Positions 33,603-40,172 of a stretch of 64,000 bases of DNA are shown here, piece after piece. Location of the stretch: the NCBI RefSeq assembly GCF_019633745.1, contig NZ_CP037968.1, positions 1,680,789-1,744,788 of the forward strand, in the 5' to 3' direction. The notes under the pieces were generated by a model. That model was not told the origin of the DNA. It saw only the letters and a list, made by a program, of their open reading frames with translations, and did no database searches. Both the position numbers and the translations under genes were made by a program. Position 1 is the stretch's first letter; every line of letters starts with the position of its first letter. This stretch comes from Methanofollis formosanus. Its GTDB lineage: Archaea; Halobacteriota; Methanomicrobia; Methanomicrobiales; Methanofollaceae.

Positions 33603-35129
33603 TTATGCCGGGAGAATGGCAACCTCCACAACACCACGCACCGATACCCCGGCTGCCGAAGGGTACTGTACCCCTTCGGTCCAGTAATGAGTCCAGGAGG
33701 TGTTCTTGAGACAGAGACGCATGTCTTCATTTCCAAACGTGTGATCCGGGGCAAGGAAGAAGAGACGGGGACCATCTCTGTACGCGGGGGCATAACCGGC
33801 CCCGGCACTCCACCAGGTCAGGACTGCCTCGCCCTGTCTGGGAGTGGGCTCATAAAGATTCTCGTATGCCAGTTCGGTCACATAGCCATCAGAAGCAGTC
33901 AATCTGACCTCCTCCCCTGGCGCCATCCCCCCGATCAGATCGCAGAGATCAGAGAGCCTCGTCCCCAATACGGCGTCCTCAATCTTGACAAGATTTTTAT
34001 TCTCATCAGGGTTCCAGAGGTCTTCAGGGTCGAAGGTCGGCCCCTGGAAACGGTACGGGTTGGTCTCGTGTCCCAGAACCTCCAGATGCTTTCCCATCCA
34101 GGAGGTGTTCACGGCAGTCTCGCTCACGGTGGTGACCCCATCCCGGGCGTAGCGGACGATCCTGACTTCAGGGGGTGCCGGCGGTTTTTCAAAACCGATC
34201 AGATCGATCACGGTGACGCCGCCAAAGATCTGACCGTCCATACCTGCTCCGGTGAGCACAAGAGGGCCGAGGGTTGGATCTCCAGAGAGGATTTCTTCGT
34301 CCTTCATGTACGCCAGGAGATAGTCATTGTTCCTGACCAGATCCGTACTGTTCAGGGTAAGTGTAGTGCCGTCTGCGGCCGCAAATCGGACCAGATATCC
34401 GGACGCTGCCAGATGGGAACTGAGCATCGGGTGATGAGGCGATTCCTCCCCGTCCACCAGGCCGATATAAAACCAGACCGGGACGCCACTCCAGACAGCT
34501 CCGTCGGCATCGGTATATGCTTCCCCGTGACACCGCAGTGCGCTGGCGTACATTCCAGGACCGGTAGACGTCTCCGAGACGCCCTTGAGCGCGAGGTTCC
34601 AGGTCTCGGTTGCATCTCCATGCCCGGAAAGACTGTGTACCCTGAGGCGGAGAAGAGCACCGGCTTCATCAGACCCACTGCCCTTCTTCCCATAGAAGAC
34701 GATGACGTCATCCCCATCTTTGAGAATATGACTGCAAATCCCGTCCTCTGCAGAACTCAGAAGGACCGGTTCACCGTTCACCGTGCAGTTCCATTCCATC
34801 CCCTCAGTCTCTCGATAACCGGCGATCTCGCTCACCACCTGCGAGTGAAGACGGGGATTCCAGGACCGGTCCTCGACCGAGAAGATCAAACCCCTCTCAG
34901 CTGCAGATGTCGCAAGGGCACCATACAGGCTCATATTGTCGATACAATATCGGATCCCTGAATTGGGGGTACAATAGACAGTGGTGCCGGGAGTGAGATT
35001 CACCTGGTCGTCATAGAGCACCTCAGGTTCCGCGTCGGATCCTGCGGGCAAAAGGAGCAGCACGGCACAGATTACTACAGCAAAGAGTGCCATTGATGCA
35101 AAAAGAAGATTAAGTGTCTTTCTTTCCAT
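33603..35129 (-). CDS. Secreted or membrane-anchored protein with DUF4430-like and molybdopterin-oxidoreductase-like domains
   Basis: 508 aa with an N-terminal membrane anchor or signal (LLFASMALFAVVICAVLLLL). Residues about 45-150 resemble DUF4430/transcobalamin C-like domains (SGIRYCIDNMSLYGALATSA, EGMEWNCTVNGEPV, LKDGDDVIVFYG). Residues about 175-300 and 310-500 resemble the non-catalytic fold of sulfite-oxidase-type proteins (VWSGVPVWFYIGLVDG, LVLTGAGMDGQIFGGVTVI), without the cofactor-binding cysteine I would expect in an active enzyme. Extracellular ligand-binding is inferred. Function unknown. Confidence 0.7.
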   Translation of the reverse strand: MERKTLNLLFASMALFAVVICAVLLLLPAGSDAEPEVLYDDQVNLTPGTTVYCTPNSGIRYCIDNMSLYGALATSAAERGLIFSVEDRSWNPRLHSQVVSEIAGYRETEGMEWNCTVNGEPVLLSSAEDGICSHILKDGDDVIVFYGKKGSGSDEAGALLRLRVHSLSGHGDATETWNLALKGVSETSTGPGMYASALRCHGEAYTDADGAVWSGVPVWFYIGLVDGEESPHHPMLSSHLAASGYLVRFAAADGTTLTLNSTDLVRNNDYLLAYMKDEEILSGDPTLGPLVLTGAGMDGQIFGGVTVIDLIGFEKPPAPPEVRIVRYARDGVTTVSETAVNTSWMGKHLEVLGHETNPYRFQGPTFDPEDLWNPDENKNLVKIEDAVLGTRLSDLCDLIGGMAPGEEVRLTASDGYVTELAYENLYEPTPRQGEAVLTWWSAGAGYAPAYRDGPRLFFLAPDHTFGNEDMRLCLKNTSWTHYWTEGVQYPSAAGVSVRGVVEVAILPA

Positions 35130-35204
35130 AAAATCATCCTTTGAATTCGGGATATCCAGATCTATTACCTATCACGGCGTATAAATGAAAGGTATTGAAC
35201 TCTC

Positions 35205-35882
35205 TCAGGGCCTTAAAAACCCGGCCGCATCGGCAACACCCGCAAGACCACACTGAAGAAAGACAATCCCGAGCACCGCTTCTACGAGCGTCCCTTTAAT
35301 ATGTTCAACCTCTTTTTTCTTCTTCTGGACCGGGGGGTCGAAGTGGATCCGGTGTTCGTACAGTCTCCACCGGTCCGCAAGTCTGGCCATGTTCGCGTTG
35401 CTCTCATACGCCTTTCGCCGCTCAGATAACCTGCCGACATCGACAACCTCAGGAGTCCAGAGTTCACGGAGAACCCCGATTTTCAACGCGGCGTCCCCGA
35501 TCCAGGCAAGTGTTTCGGCTGCATCAGGGAGCGCTGCCATTTCAGTTAATTTCTTCTCCGAGAGCCTGCATCCTCCATTTTTAAAATGAACTGCAATCTC
35601 TGAGAAGACATTTCTCGTACTTGGCTGAAAAAAAGCAATGACAAACATTTCATGATTCTTGATCGCATATCCGAGATCCACTTCGATTTCAGGCTGTACC
35701 TCTGCCCTGACCGCTATCACCCGGTCAATCATCCGGTCAAGAGAATTGATCCAGTGTTCCCTCTTCCTCCTGAGGTGATGAATATCAGGTGAGAGGGCGT
35801 TTTGCTGTTCGAGAAGTCCATCTCGTACGATCTGCAAGTTCTGCTCGACTCCTACCGCATGCCAGTGGAGTGTCCGGTGCAT
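35205..35882 (-). CDS. RNase III-fold protein with Mini-III-like active-site pattern
   Basis: 225 aa from ATG 35882, supported by a TATA box at 35926-35941; a longer frame from 36035 would include that promoter. Residues about 118-210 resemble the RNase III catalytic domain: ETLAWIGDAALKIGVLREL, then SNANMARLADRW and KGTLVEAVLGIVFLQCG. Compared with classical RNase III, the second Glu of the signature is Ala and the later Asp is Thr, while the Asp of GDA and the final Glu remain. Bacterial Mini-III enzymes have the same pattern and are active. There is no dsRNA-binding domain. The N-terminal 115 residues are not recognised. Likely an RNA-processing nuclease; substrate unknown. Confidence 0.7.
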   Translation of the reverse strand: MHRTLHWHAVGVEQNLQIVRDGLLEQQNALSPDIHHLRRKREHWINSLDRMIDRVIAVRAEVQPEIEVDLGYAIKNHEMFVIAFFQPSTRNVFSEIAVHFKNGGCRLSEKKLTEMAALPDAAETLAWIGDAALKIGVLRELWTPEVVDVGRLSERRKAYESNANMARLADRWRLYEHRIHFDPPVQKKKKEVEHIKGTLVEAVLGIVFLQCGLAGVADAAGFLRP

Positions 35883-35925
35883 CGAGAATAAGAGAGCGGG
35901 ATCGGGTTTATTCCTTCGGCCGTAA

Positions 35926-35941
35926 AAAAGTATAAATATAT
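35926..35941 (-). promoter_or_regulatory. TATA box of the RNase III-fold gene
   Basis: On the minus strand AAATATATTTATACTTTTTT-type sequence is centred about 52 bases before ATG 35882, giving a predicted leader of about 26 bases. It defines the start codon choice for the gene. Confidence 0.5.
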
Positions 35942-36074
35942 TTTCTCCCACCTGTGCCTGCCTCAGGGGGACGCGCCCGAAGACTGACCTGCCGTGACGA
36001 GATGAGAGGGATGGCTGAAACGGCTTGAAGGCCATGCCGACGCTGAAAACTCCTCATCACGGGGCCGAACAGAC

Positions 36075-36184
36075 GCCCGGTTGAAGATAAGGCCGTGATT
36101 GGTCGGACCCACAGACCTTTTCCAGCAGAGGGACTGTGGGTAGCGAAGACGGCCGGACATGGTGCCGGCTTATCTTCAACGGGC
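36075..36184. repeat. Long nested inverted repeat (possible structured RNA)
   Basis: Outer arms GCCCGGTTGAAGATAAGGCC (36075-36094) and its near-complement GGCTTATCTTCAACGGGC (36167-36184) pair over about 17 positions. Inner arms CCCACAG (36108-36114) and CTGTGGG (36134-36140) pair within. Flanking this, AAACGGCTTGAAGGCCATG and CACGGGGCCGAACAG (about 36018-36071) recur imperfectly near 36215-36267. It lies between the divergent RNase III-fold and GerW-like genes. Confidence 0.55.
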
Positions 36185-36569
36185 ACGATGCCGCATCCGC
36201 CCGGCCCAGTGGTCAAAACGGCTGAAGACCATGGGCAGAGAAGGGCATGATGCGGGGCCGACCAGGGATTTCGGAAGAGCCCTCTGGGGCGCCACATCGA
36301 TACAAGATCTCTTTTTATTGAGAATTTATCCCTCCAAGCAGCACTATGTACCCATAACACTTAAATGGAGTATTTTTCCACACAGAATGCCATACAAAGC
36401 CAATATTTAGCCCAATTAAGTTATTAATTTCGAATTTGAACCAATCTCTTCCATAACCCTCACGAACAGGATCAATAAACTCATTCTCGCCTCCAGTCGA
36501 CATCATAGCCCATATCTTCTTATATCATCTTGACCATGCTCAATCGTGGTACCCATGCCAGGAGAAGAG
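36185..36569. other. Intergenic region, AT-rich in its second half
   Basis: GC-rich repeat-like sequence to about 36300, then AT-rich DNA with several TATA-like stretches (ATATTTAG, CTTATATCATC near 36519-36529). The last lies about 45 bases before ATG 36570 and is the best promoter candidate for the GerW-like operon. No gene seen. Confidence 0.45.
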
Positions 36570-36965
36570 ATGGTCAGAGTCACCGCCGAAGAGCTCAGGA
36601 ACTTCATCACGGCGAAGGCGGTCATCGGGGAACCCCTCGACCTTGGAGATAAGGTCGTCTTTTCAATCGCACGATTTGGATTTGCTTTTGGCGCCGGAGC
36701 AGGCCACGGAAAAGAATCCGAGAAAGGCGGAGAAGGAAGGGGAGAAGGAGGCGGAGCAGGAGGAGGAGTCGATCCCATCGCTCTGCTCGTTGTTCATAAG
36801 GACGTAAAGGGTCCGGGAGGTGTCCAGCTCTTCCCGGTGACCCGGAAGGGAATGGTTGCAGAGGTGATCGAGACGATCGGGGAGACTATCCCACCGGTGA
36901 TCGAACAGGTAGCCTCTGTCATCGGAGAGAGAAAGAAGAAAGCAGAGGAACCTGAAGAGGAGTAG
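36570..36965 (+). CDS. GerW/YtfJ-family protein
   Basis: 131 aa from ATG 36570, with GGAGAAG five bases upstream. RNFITAKAVIGEPLDLGDKVVFSIARFGFAFGAGAG and GGGVDPIALLVVHKDVKG followed by VQLFPV are the family features: a conserved beta-rich core, a Gly/Glu-rich loop, then the second half. Bacterial relatives (YtfJ/GerW) are spore proteins, but the family is widespread in non-sporulating microbes and its biochemical role is unknown. First gene of a three-gene operon with a DUF2953 protein, a pairing also known in bacteria. The C-terminal 30 residues are highly charged (ERKKKAEEPEEE). Confidence 0.85.
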   Translation: MVRVTAEELRNFITAKAVIGEPLDLGDKVVFSIARFGFAFGAGAGHGKESEKGGEGRGEGGGAGGGVDPIALLVVHKDVKGPGGVQLFPVTRKGMVAEVIETIGETIPPVIEQVASVIGERKKKAEEPEEE

Positions 36966-36977
36966 ACGTCCTGAACC

Positions 36978-37631
36978 ATGGGAGGCAGTGAAATAATCCT
37001 CCTCTGCATCCTTCTAGGATGTGTCGGTCTCTTCATGTATTTGATCCTCCTCATGCCGTTGCATATCAGAGGAGCGGGGTCGTTCGAGGGTGGCACATGG
37101 GCGATCACCCTCGGCGCAAGGTGGACAGCCGCGGGGATCAGAGTGGACGGGGGGGAGCGATGGACGATGACCTTCCTCCTCAGCCGTACGCCGGTGGCAG
37201 AGATCTGCCTGCCGTCGGGTGAAAAAATTCCTGAGATAGAGGAAGAAGAAGCCGAGGAAAAAAGAAGGGTGCCCGACCTGGAGCAGATCAGAGCGGCCGG
37301 CCCGATCCTCCGCTATCTGTTCGGATATTTCAGGCAGATCATCGCCCATACCGGTCTGGAAAAGATCTCTCTCAGGTTTCGCGCCGGATTCGGGGACCCG
37401 GTTACAACCGGCGAGGTCTTCGGCGTGGTGCAGGCATTGAACGGTGTTCTGTGGCCGACACCGGTACACCTCAGAATGGAACCTCTCTTCGCCGCGGGTG
37501 AACCTGCCGGAGAGGGGGAGGTCGCCCTCAGGATCAGACGACCGGTCGTCCTCCTCGTCTCCGCGGCACGCCTGATCATGCAGCCTGAAATGCGCACCGT
37601 CATCCAGAAGGCGACACGGAGAAGAGAATGA
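36978..37631 (+). CDS. DUF2953 membrane-anchored protein
   Basis: 217 aa, with an N-terminal transmembrane helix (IILLCILLGCVGLFMYLILLM) and a soluble domain. A charged EIEEEEAEEKRR stretch near residue 90 is followed by LEKISLRFRAGFGDPVTTGEVFGVVQAL, the DUF2953 core. Begins 12 bases after the GerW-like gene and overlaps the next gene by ATGA, so the three are co-expressed. Function unknown; membrane association is seen, not inferred from neighbours. Confidence 0.82.
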   Translation: MGGSEIILLCILLGCVGLFMYLILLMPLHIRGAGSFEGGTWAITLGARWTAAGIRVDGGERWTMTFLLSRTPVAEICLPSGEKIPEIEEEEAEEKRRVPDLEQIRAAGPILRYLFGYFRQIIAHTGLEKISLRFRAGFGDPVTTGEVFGVVQALNGVLWPTPVHLRMEPLFAAGEPAGEGEVALRIRRPVVLLVSAARLIMQPEMRTVIQKATRRRE

Positions 37632-37867
37632 ACGATCTCACCATTGGAGAAGCAGTCGTCGCCGGGGATCGGGCGGTAGTCCCCCTCATGCGAGAGACCG
37701 AACTCGCAGGTATGGGAGGGGTGCTCTTCTCAGGACGGCCGGTCGCGCTCATCGTAGCTGAAATCGGAAGTACGGTGCTCTTCCGTCTCGACACCGACGT
37801 GCCCCTCGCCGAAGGGATGGTGAGGCAGGCGACGGAACGGGCCTTTGCCGCCCTCAAGAAAAATTAA
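37628..37867 (+). CDS. Small protein resembling half of a GerW/YtfJ domain
   Basis: 79 aa, starting in an ATGA overlap with the DUF2953 gene. TIGEAVVAGDRAVVPLMRET followed by RPVALIVAEIGSTVLFRL mirrors the order IGEPLDLGDKVVFSI ... DPIALLVVHKDV of the GerW-like protein two genes upstream, without the glycine-rich loop. I read it as a shortened paralogue, which is an inference from pattern only. Confidence 0.65.
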   Translation: MNDLTIGEAVVAGDRAVVPLMRETELAGMGGVLFSGRPVALIVAEIGSTVLFRLDTDVPLAEGMVRQATERAFAALKKN

Positions 37868-38075
37868 ACCCCAGAATTTTTCGAGACTGCAACGCTCTTT
37901 TCAGGTTCGTCGACGGTACCCCCCTCCTCTCTTCATCTTTCCTCTGAACCGAAGAAGAGTTATTTACCGCGTATGTTCAAGTCCGGGTTTCAGGCATTAT
38001 CCCACAAAAAACTACACAAATAACAATTGATGTGAAAAATCAAATTATATATAACATTAATGCAGACGATCCTGC
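37868..38075. other. Promoter region of the FmdE/ABC importer operon
   Basis: 208 bases, increasingly AT-rich towards the start. ATTATATATAA (about 38045-38055) lies 20-30 bases before ATG 38076, consistent with a leaderless or short-leader mRNA. Upstream, CTACACAAATAAC and GATGTGAAAA (38013-38039) give TGTG/CACA elements that could be regulator contacts; TTCACACA recurs next to the TATA box at 40127. Confidence 0.45.
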
Positions 38076-38516
38076 ATGGATATCGACCCATCATGCAAGT
38101 TCATGAACCTCGACCGCCCCTTCACCGTCGAGAACCTCGCCGCGTTCCACGGCCATCTCGGCCCGTACATCGTCATCGGATATCGTATCGGCCGGTACGC
38201 ACGAGAACATTTCTGCACCAACCCCTTCGAACTCAAAGCACGCGTCTTCTGTGCCGGCACGCCACCCGAATCCTGCCTCGCCGACGGCGTCCAGATCGGT
38301 AGCGGGTGCACCCTCGGAAAACAGAACATCGAGATCGTCGAGAGCGAACAGATCGCCATCGAGTTCGAGAACGGAGACAGAACGATCCGACTCACGCCGC
38401 TATCCTTCGAACTGCCAGACCACCACGACGAAGACGGAGAGCGGGCGATCGAGATCGCCGCCGAAGCGATGTACCACCTCGACAGCCACGACCTCTTCAC
38501 CGTCGAAGAGCGTTGA
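38076..38516 (+). CDS. FmdE-family protein
   Basis: 146 aa. ENLAAFHGHLGPYIVIGYRIG and CAGTPPESCLADGVQIGSGCTLGK are the FmdE hallmark motifs (HGHxGP; Cys-rich substrate or metal site). The zinc-ribbon tail of full FmdE is absent. FmdE was first found with molybdenum formylmethanofuran dehydrogenase, but stand-alone members are common and functionally unassigned. Here the gene is the first of an importer operon (2 bases before the ATPase), so metal binding or sensing tied to uptake is the best inference. Confidence 0.85.
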   Translation: MDIDPSCKFMNLDRPFTVENLAAFHGHLGPYIVIGYRIGRYAREHFCTNPFELKARVFCAGTPPESCLADGVQIGSGCTLGKQNIEIVESEQIAIEFENGDRTIRLTPLSFELPDHHDEDGERAIEIAAEAMYHLDSHDLFTVEER

Positions 38517-38518
38517 AC

Positions 38519-39259
38519 ATGGCCGGAGGCAGCATCAACCTCGCCAGGGTCTACACCGCATACGAGGGATCGGACCTCCCGGTACTCAGGGATGTCTCCA
38601 CATCCGTCGAACCGGGCGAGTTCGTCGTCGTCGGAGGGCCGAACGGTGCCGGCAAGACGACCCTTCTCGAATCGATCAACGGGATGCTCCCGATCACTCA
38701 CGGTACCGCCACCGTCTGTGGTCTCGACGTCCTCTCCCACGGCTATGCGGTACGTCGGCGAGTCGGCTACGTCATCCAGAACTTCGCCTTCGACCCCCTC
38801 GCCCCCTTCACCGTCGGCCACGTCGTGATGATGGGAAGATACGGGCTGCTCGGCTACGGCAGGCAACCCGGCGAAGAGGACCGCCGGGCGGCCGAAGAGG
38901 CGTTGCACCTCCTCGGGATCGAAGACCTCGAAGAGCGGTCGATCGGCAAACTCTCCGGCGGCCAGCAGCAGAAGGTGCTCATCGCCCAGAACCTCGCAAA
39001 AAAACCCGACATCCTCCTCCTCGACGAACCCTTCTCCAACCTCGACCTCTGCACCCGCGACTTCATCTCAGAGATCCTCACCGGCACCGCCGACGCCGGA
39101 TGCACCATCGTCATGGTCTCCCACGCCTTCGACGCCCTTCCTGCACGAGAGATCAGGGTCCTCGTCATGAACGACGGCCGGCTCACTTTCGACACCCGCT
39201 GTCCGGGCGAGGAGGTCGAGGAGAGAGTCCGCACCCACTCGGGTGATCCCCATGCTTGA
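38519..39259 (+). CDS. Metal-type ABC importer ATPase
   Basis: 246 aa from ATG 38519. Walker A GGPNGAGKTT, Q-loop VIQNFAFD, signature LSGGQQQKV, Walker B ILLLDEPFSNLD and H-loop VSHAFD. The ZnuC/MntB-like spacing and the adjacent ABC-3 permease indicate a Zn/Mn/Fe-type importer. Its stop overlaps the permease start by 8 bases. Confidence 0.92.
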   Translation: MAGGSINLARVYTAYEGSDLPVLRDVSTSVEPGEFVVVGGPNGAGKTTLLESINGMLPITHGTATVCGLDVLSHGYAVRRRVGYVIQNFAFDPLAPFTVGHVVMMGRYGLLGYGRQPGEEDRRAAEEALHLLGIEDLEERSIGKLSGGQQQKVLIAQNLAKKPDILLLDEPFSNLDLCTRDFISEILTGTADAGCTIVMVSHAFDALPAREIRVLVMNDGRLTFDTRCPGEEVEERVRTHSGDPHA

Positions 39260-40172
39260 GTTTCTCATCCAGAACAACATCGTTTGCCACGCCGTCGAGG
39301 CGATGCTCTTCGCCTCGATCGCCTGTAGCGTCCTCGGCGTGATCATCACCCAGTTGAACATCTCCTCCATCGGCTTCACCATGACGCACGCCGCCTTCGC
39401 CGGTGCGGCCGCCGGGATCTTCTTCGGCCTCGAAGGAACGGCCGCCGCCATCCTTGCAAGCCTCACCATCGCCACCATCCTCGGCCCCCTCTCGGAAAAG
39501 GCGAGGATGTCGACCGACACCATCCTGGGGGTCCTCTTCGGGATGATGATGGCCGTCGCGGTTTTCTTCATCTCGTACATGCAGTACCTCGGTTCAGGCC
39601 TTAATGCGAGCGCCCTCCTCTTCGGCAACGTCACCTCCCTGTACCGGGAGGAGATCTATGCCCTCGCCCTCATCTCCCTTGTCGCCGTCCTCTTTGTGGC
39701 GGTCTTCTTCAAGGAGATCACCGCGATCATCTTCGATCGCAAGATCGCCGAAGCGGCCGGGATCAGAGTGCGGCCCATCTACTATGCGCTCCTCTTCATG
39801 ATCGCGATCTCGGTCTCCCTCTCCCTCAACATCATCGGCGGCCTCCTCCTCTATGTCTGGCTCGTCACCCCGGCCGCGATCGCCTACCAGTTCTGCACCA
39901 CCGTACGCGGCCTCTTTCTCTCCGCCCCTCTTATCGCGGGGAGCGTGAGCGTCGTCGGGGCATGGACCGGCCTCCAGTACTCCCTCCCGGTCGGCCCCCT
40001 CACTGCCGTCGTCTTCAGCGCGCTCTTCCTGGTGGCCGTGCTGCTCTCTCCGAAACGACGGGTCCCCAGGGGGACCGGAGGACCCTCTTCAGACAAATCG
40101 AATATTCATCCACACAAATTAACAAAATTTATAAATTTATTCACACATGATCTGGTCAATGACAGGAAATAA
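39252..40172 (+). CDS. Metal-type ABC importer permease (ABC-3 family)
   Basis: 306 aa from ATG 39252, with GGTGAT upstream; a GTG at 39243 is the alternative start. About eight or nine transmembrane segments, with the ABC-3 features VLGVIITQLNISSIGFTMTHAAFAGAAAG near the N-terminus and SLNIIGGLLLYVWLVTPAAIAYQ. The hydrophilic tail (from about KRRVPRGTGG) runs into the promoter and start of the binding-protein gene, overlapping it by 14-26 bases. Confidence 0.92.
   Translation: MLEFLIQNNIVCHAVEAMLFASIACSVLGVIITQLNISSIGFTMTHAAFAGAAAGIFFGLEGTAAAILASLTIATILGPLSEKARMSTDTILGVLFGMMMAVAVFFISYMQYLGSGLNASALLFGNVTSLYREEIYALALISLVAVLFVAVFFKEITAIIFDRKIAEAAGIRVRPIYYALLFMIAISVSLSLNIIGGLLLYVWLVTPAAIAYQFCTTVRGLFLSAPLIAGSVSVVGAWTGLQYSLPVGPLTAVVFSALFLVAVLLSPKRRVPRGTGGPSSDKSNIHPHKLTKFINLFTHDLVNDRK
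40127..40139 (+). promoter_or_regulatory. Internal TATA box of the binding-protein gene
   Basis: ATTTATAAATTTA is centred 27 bases before ATG 40159 and is followed by TTCACACA. It sits inside the end of the permease gene and would allow separate, higher expression of the binding protein. Confidence 0.5.
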
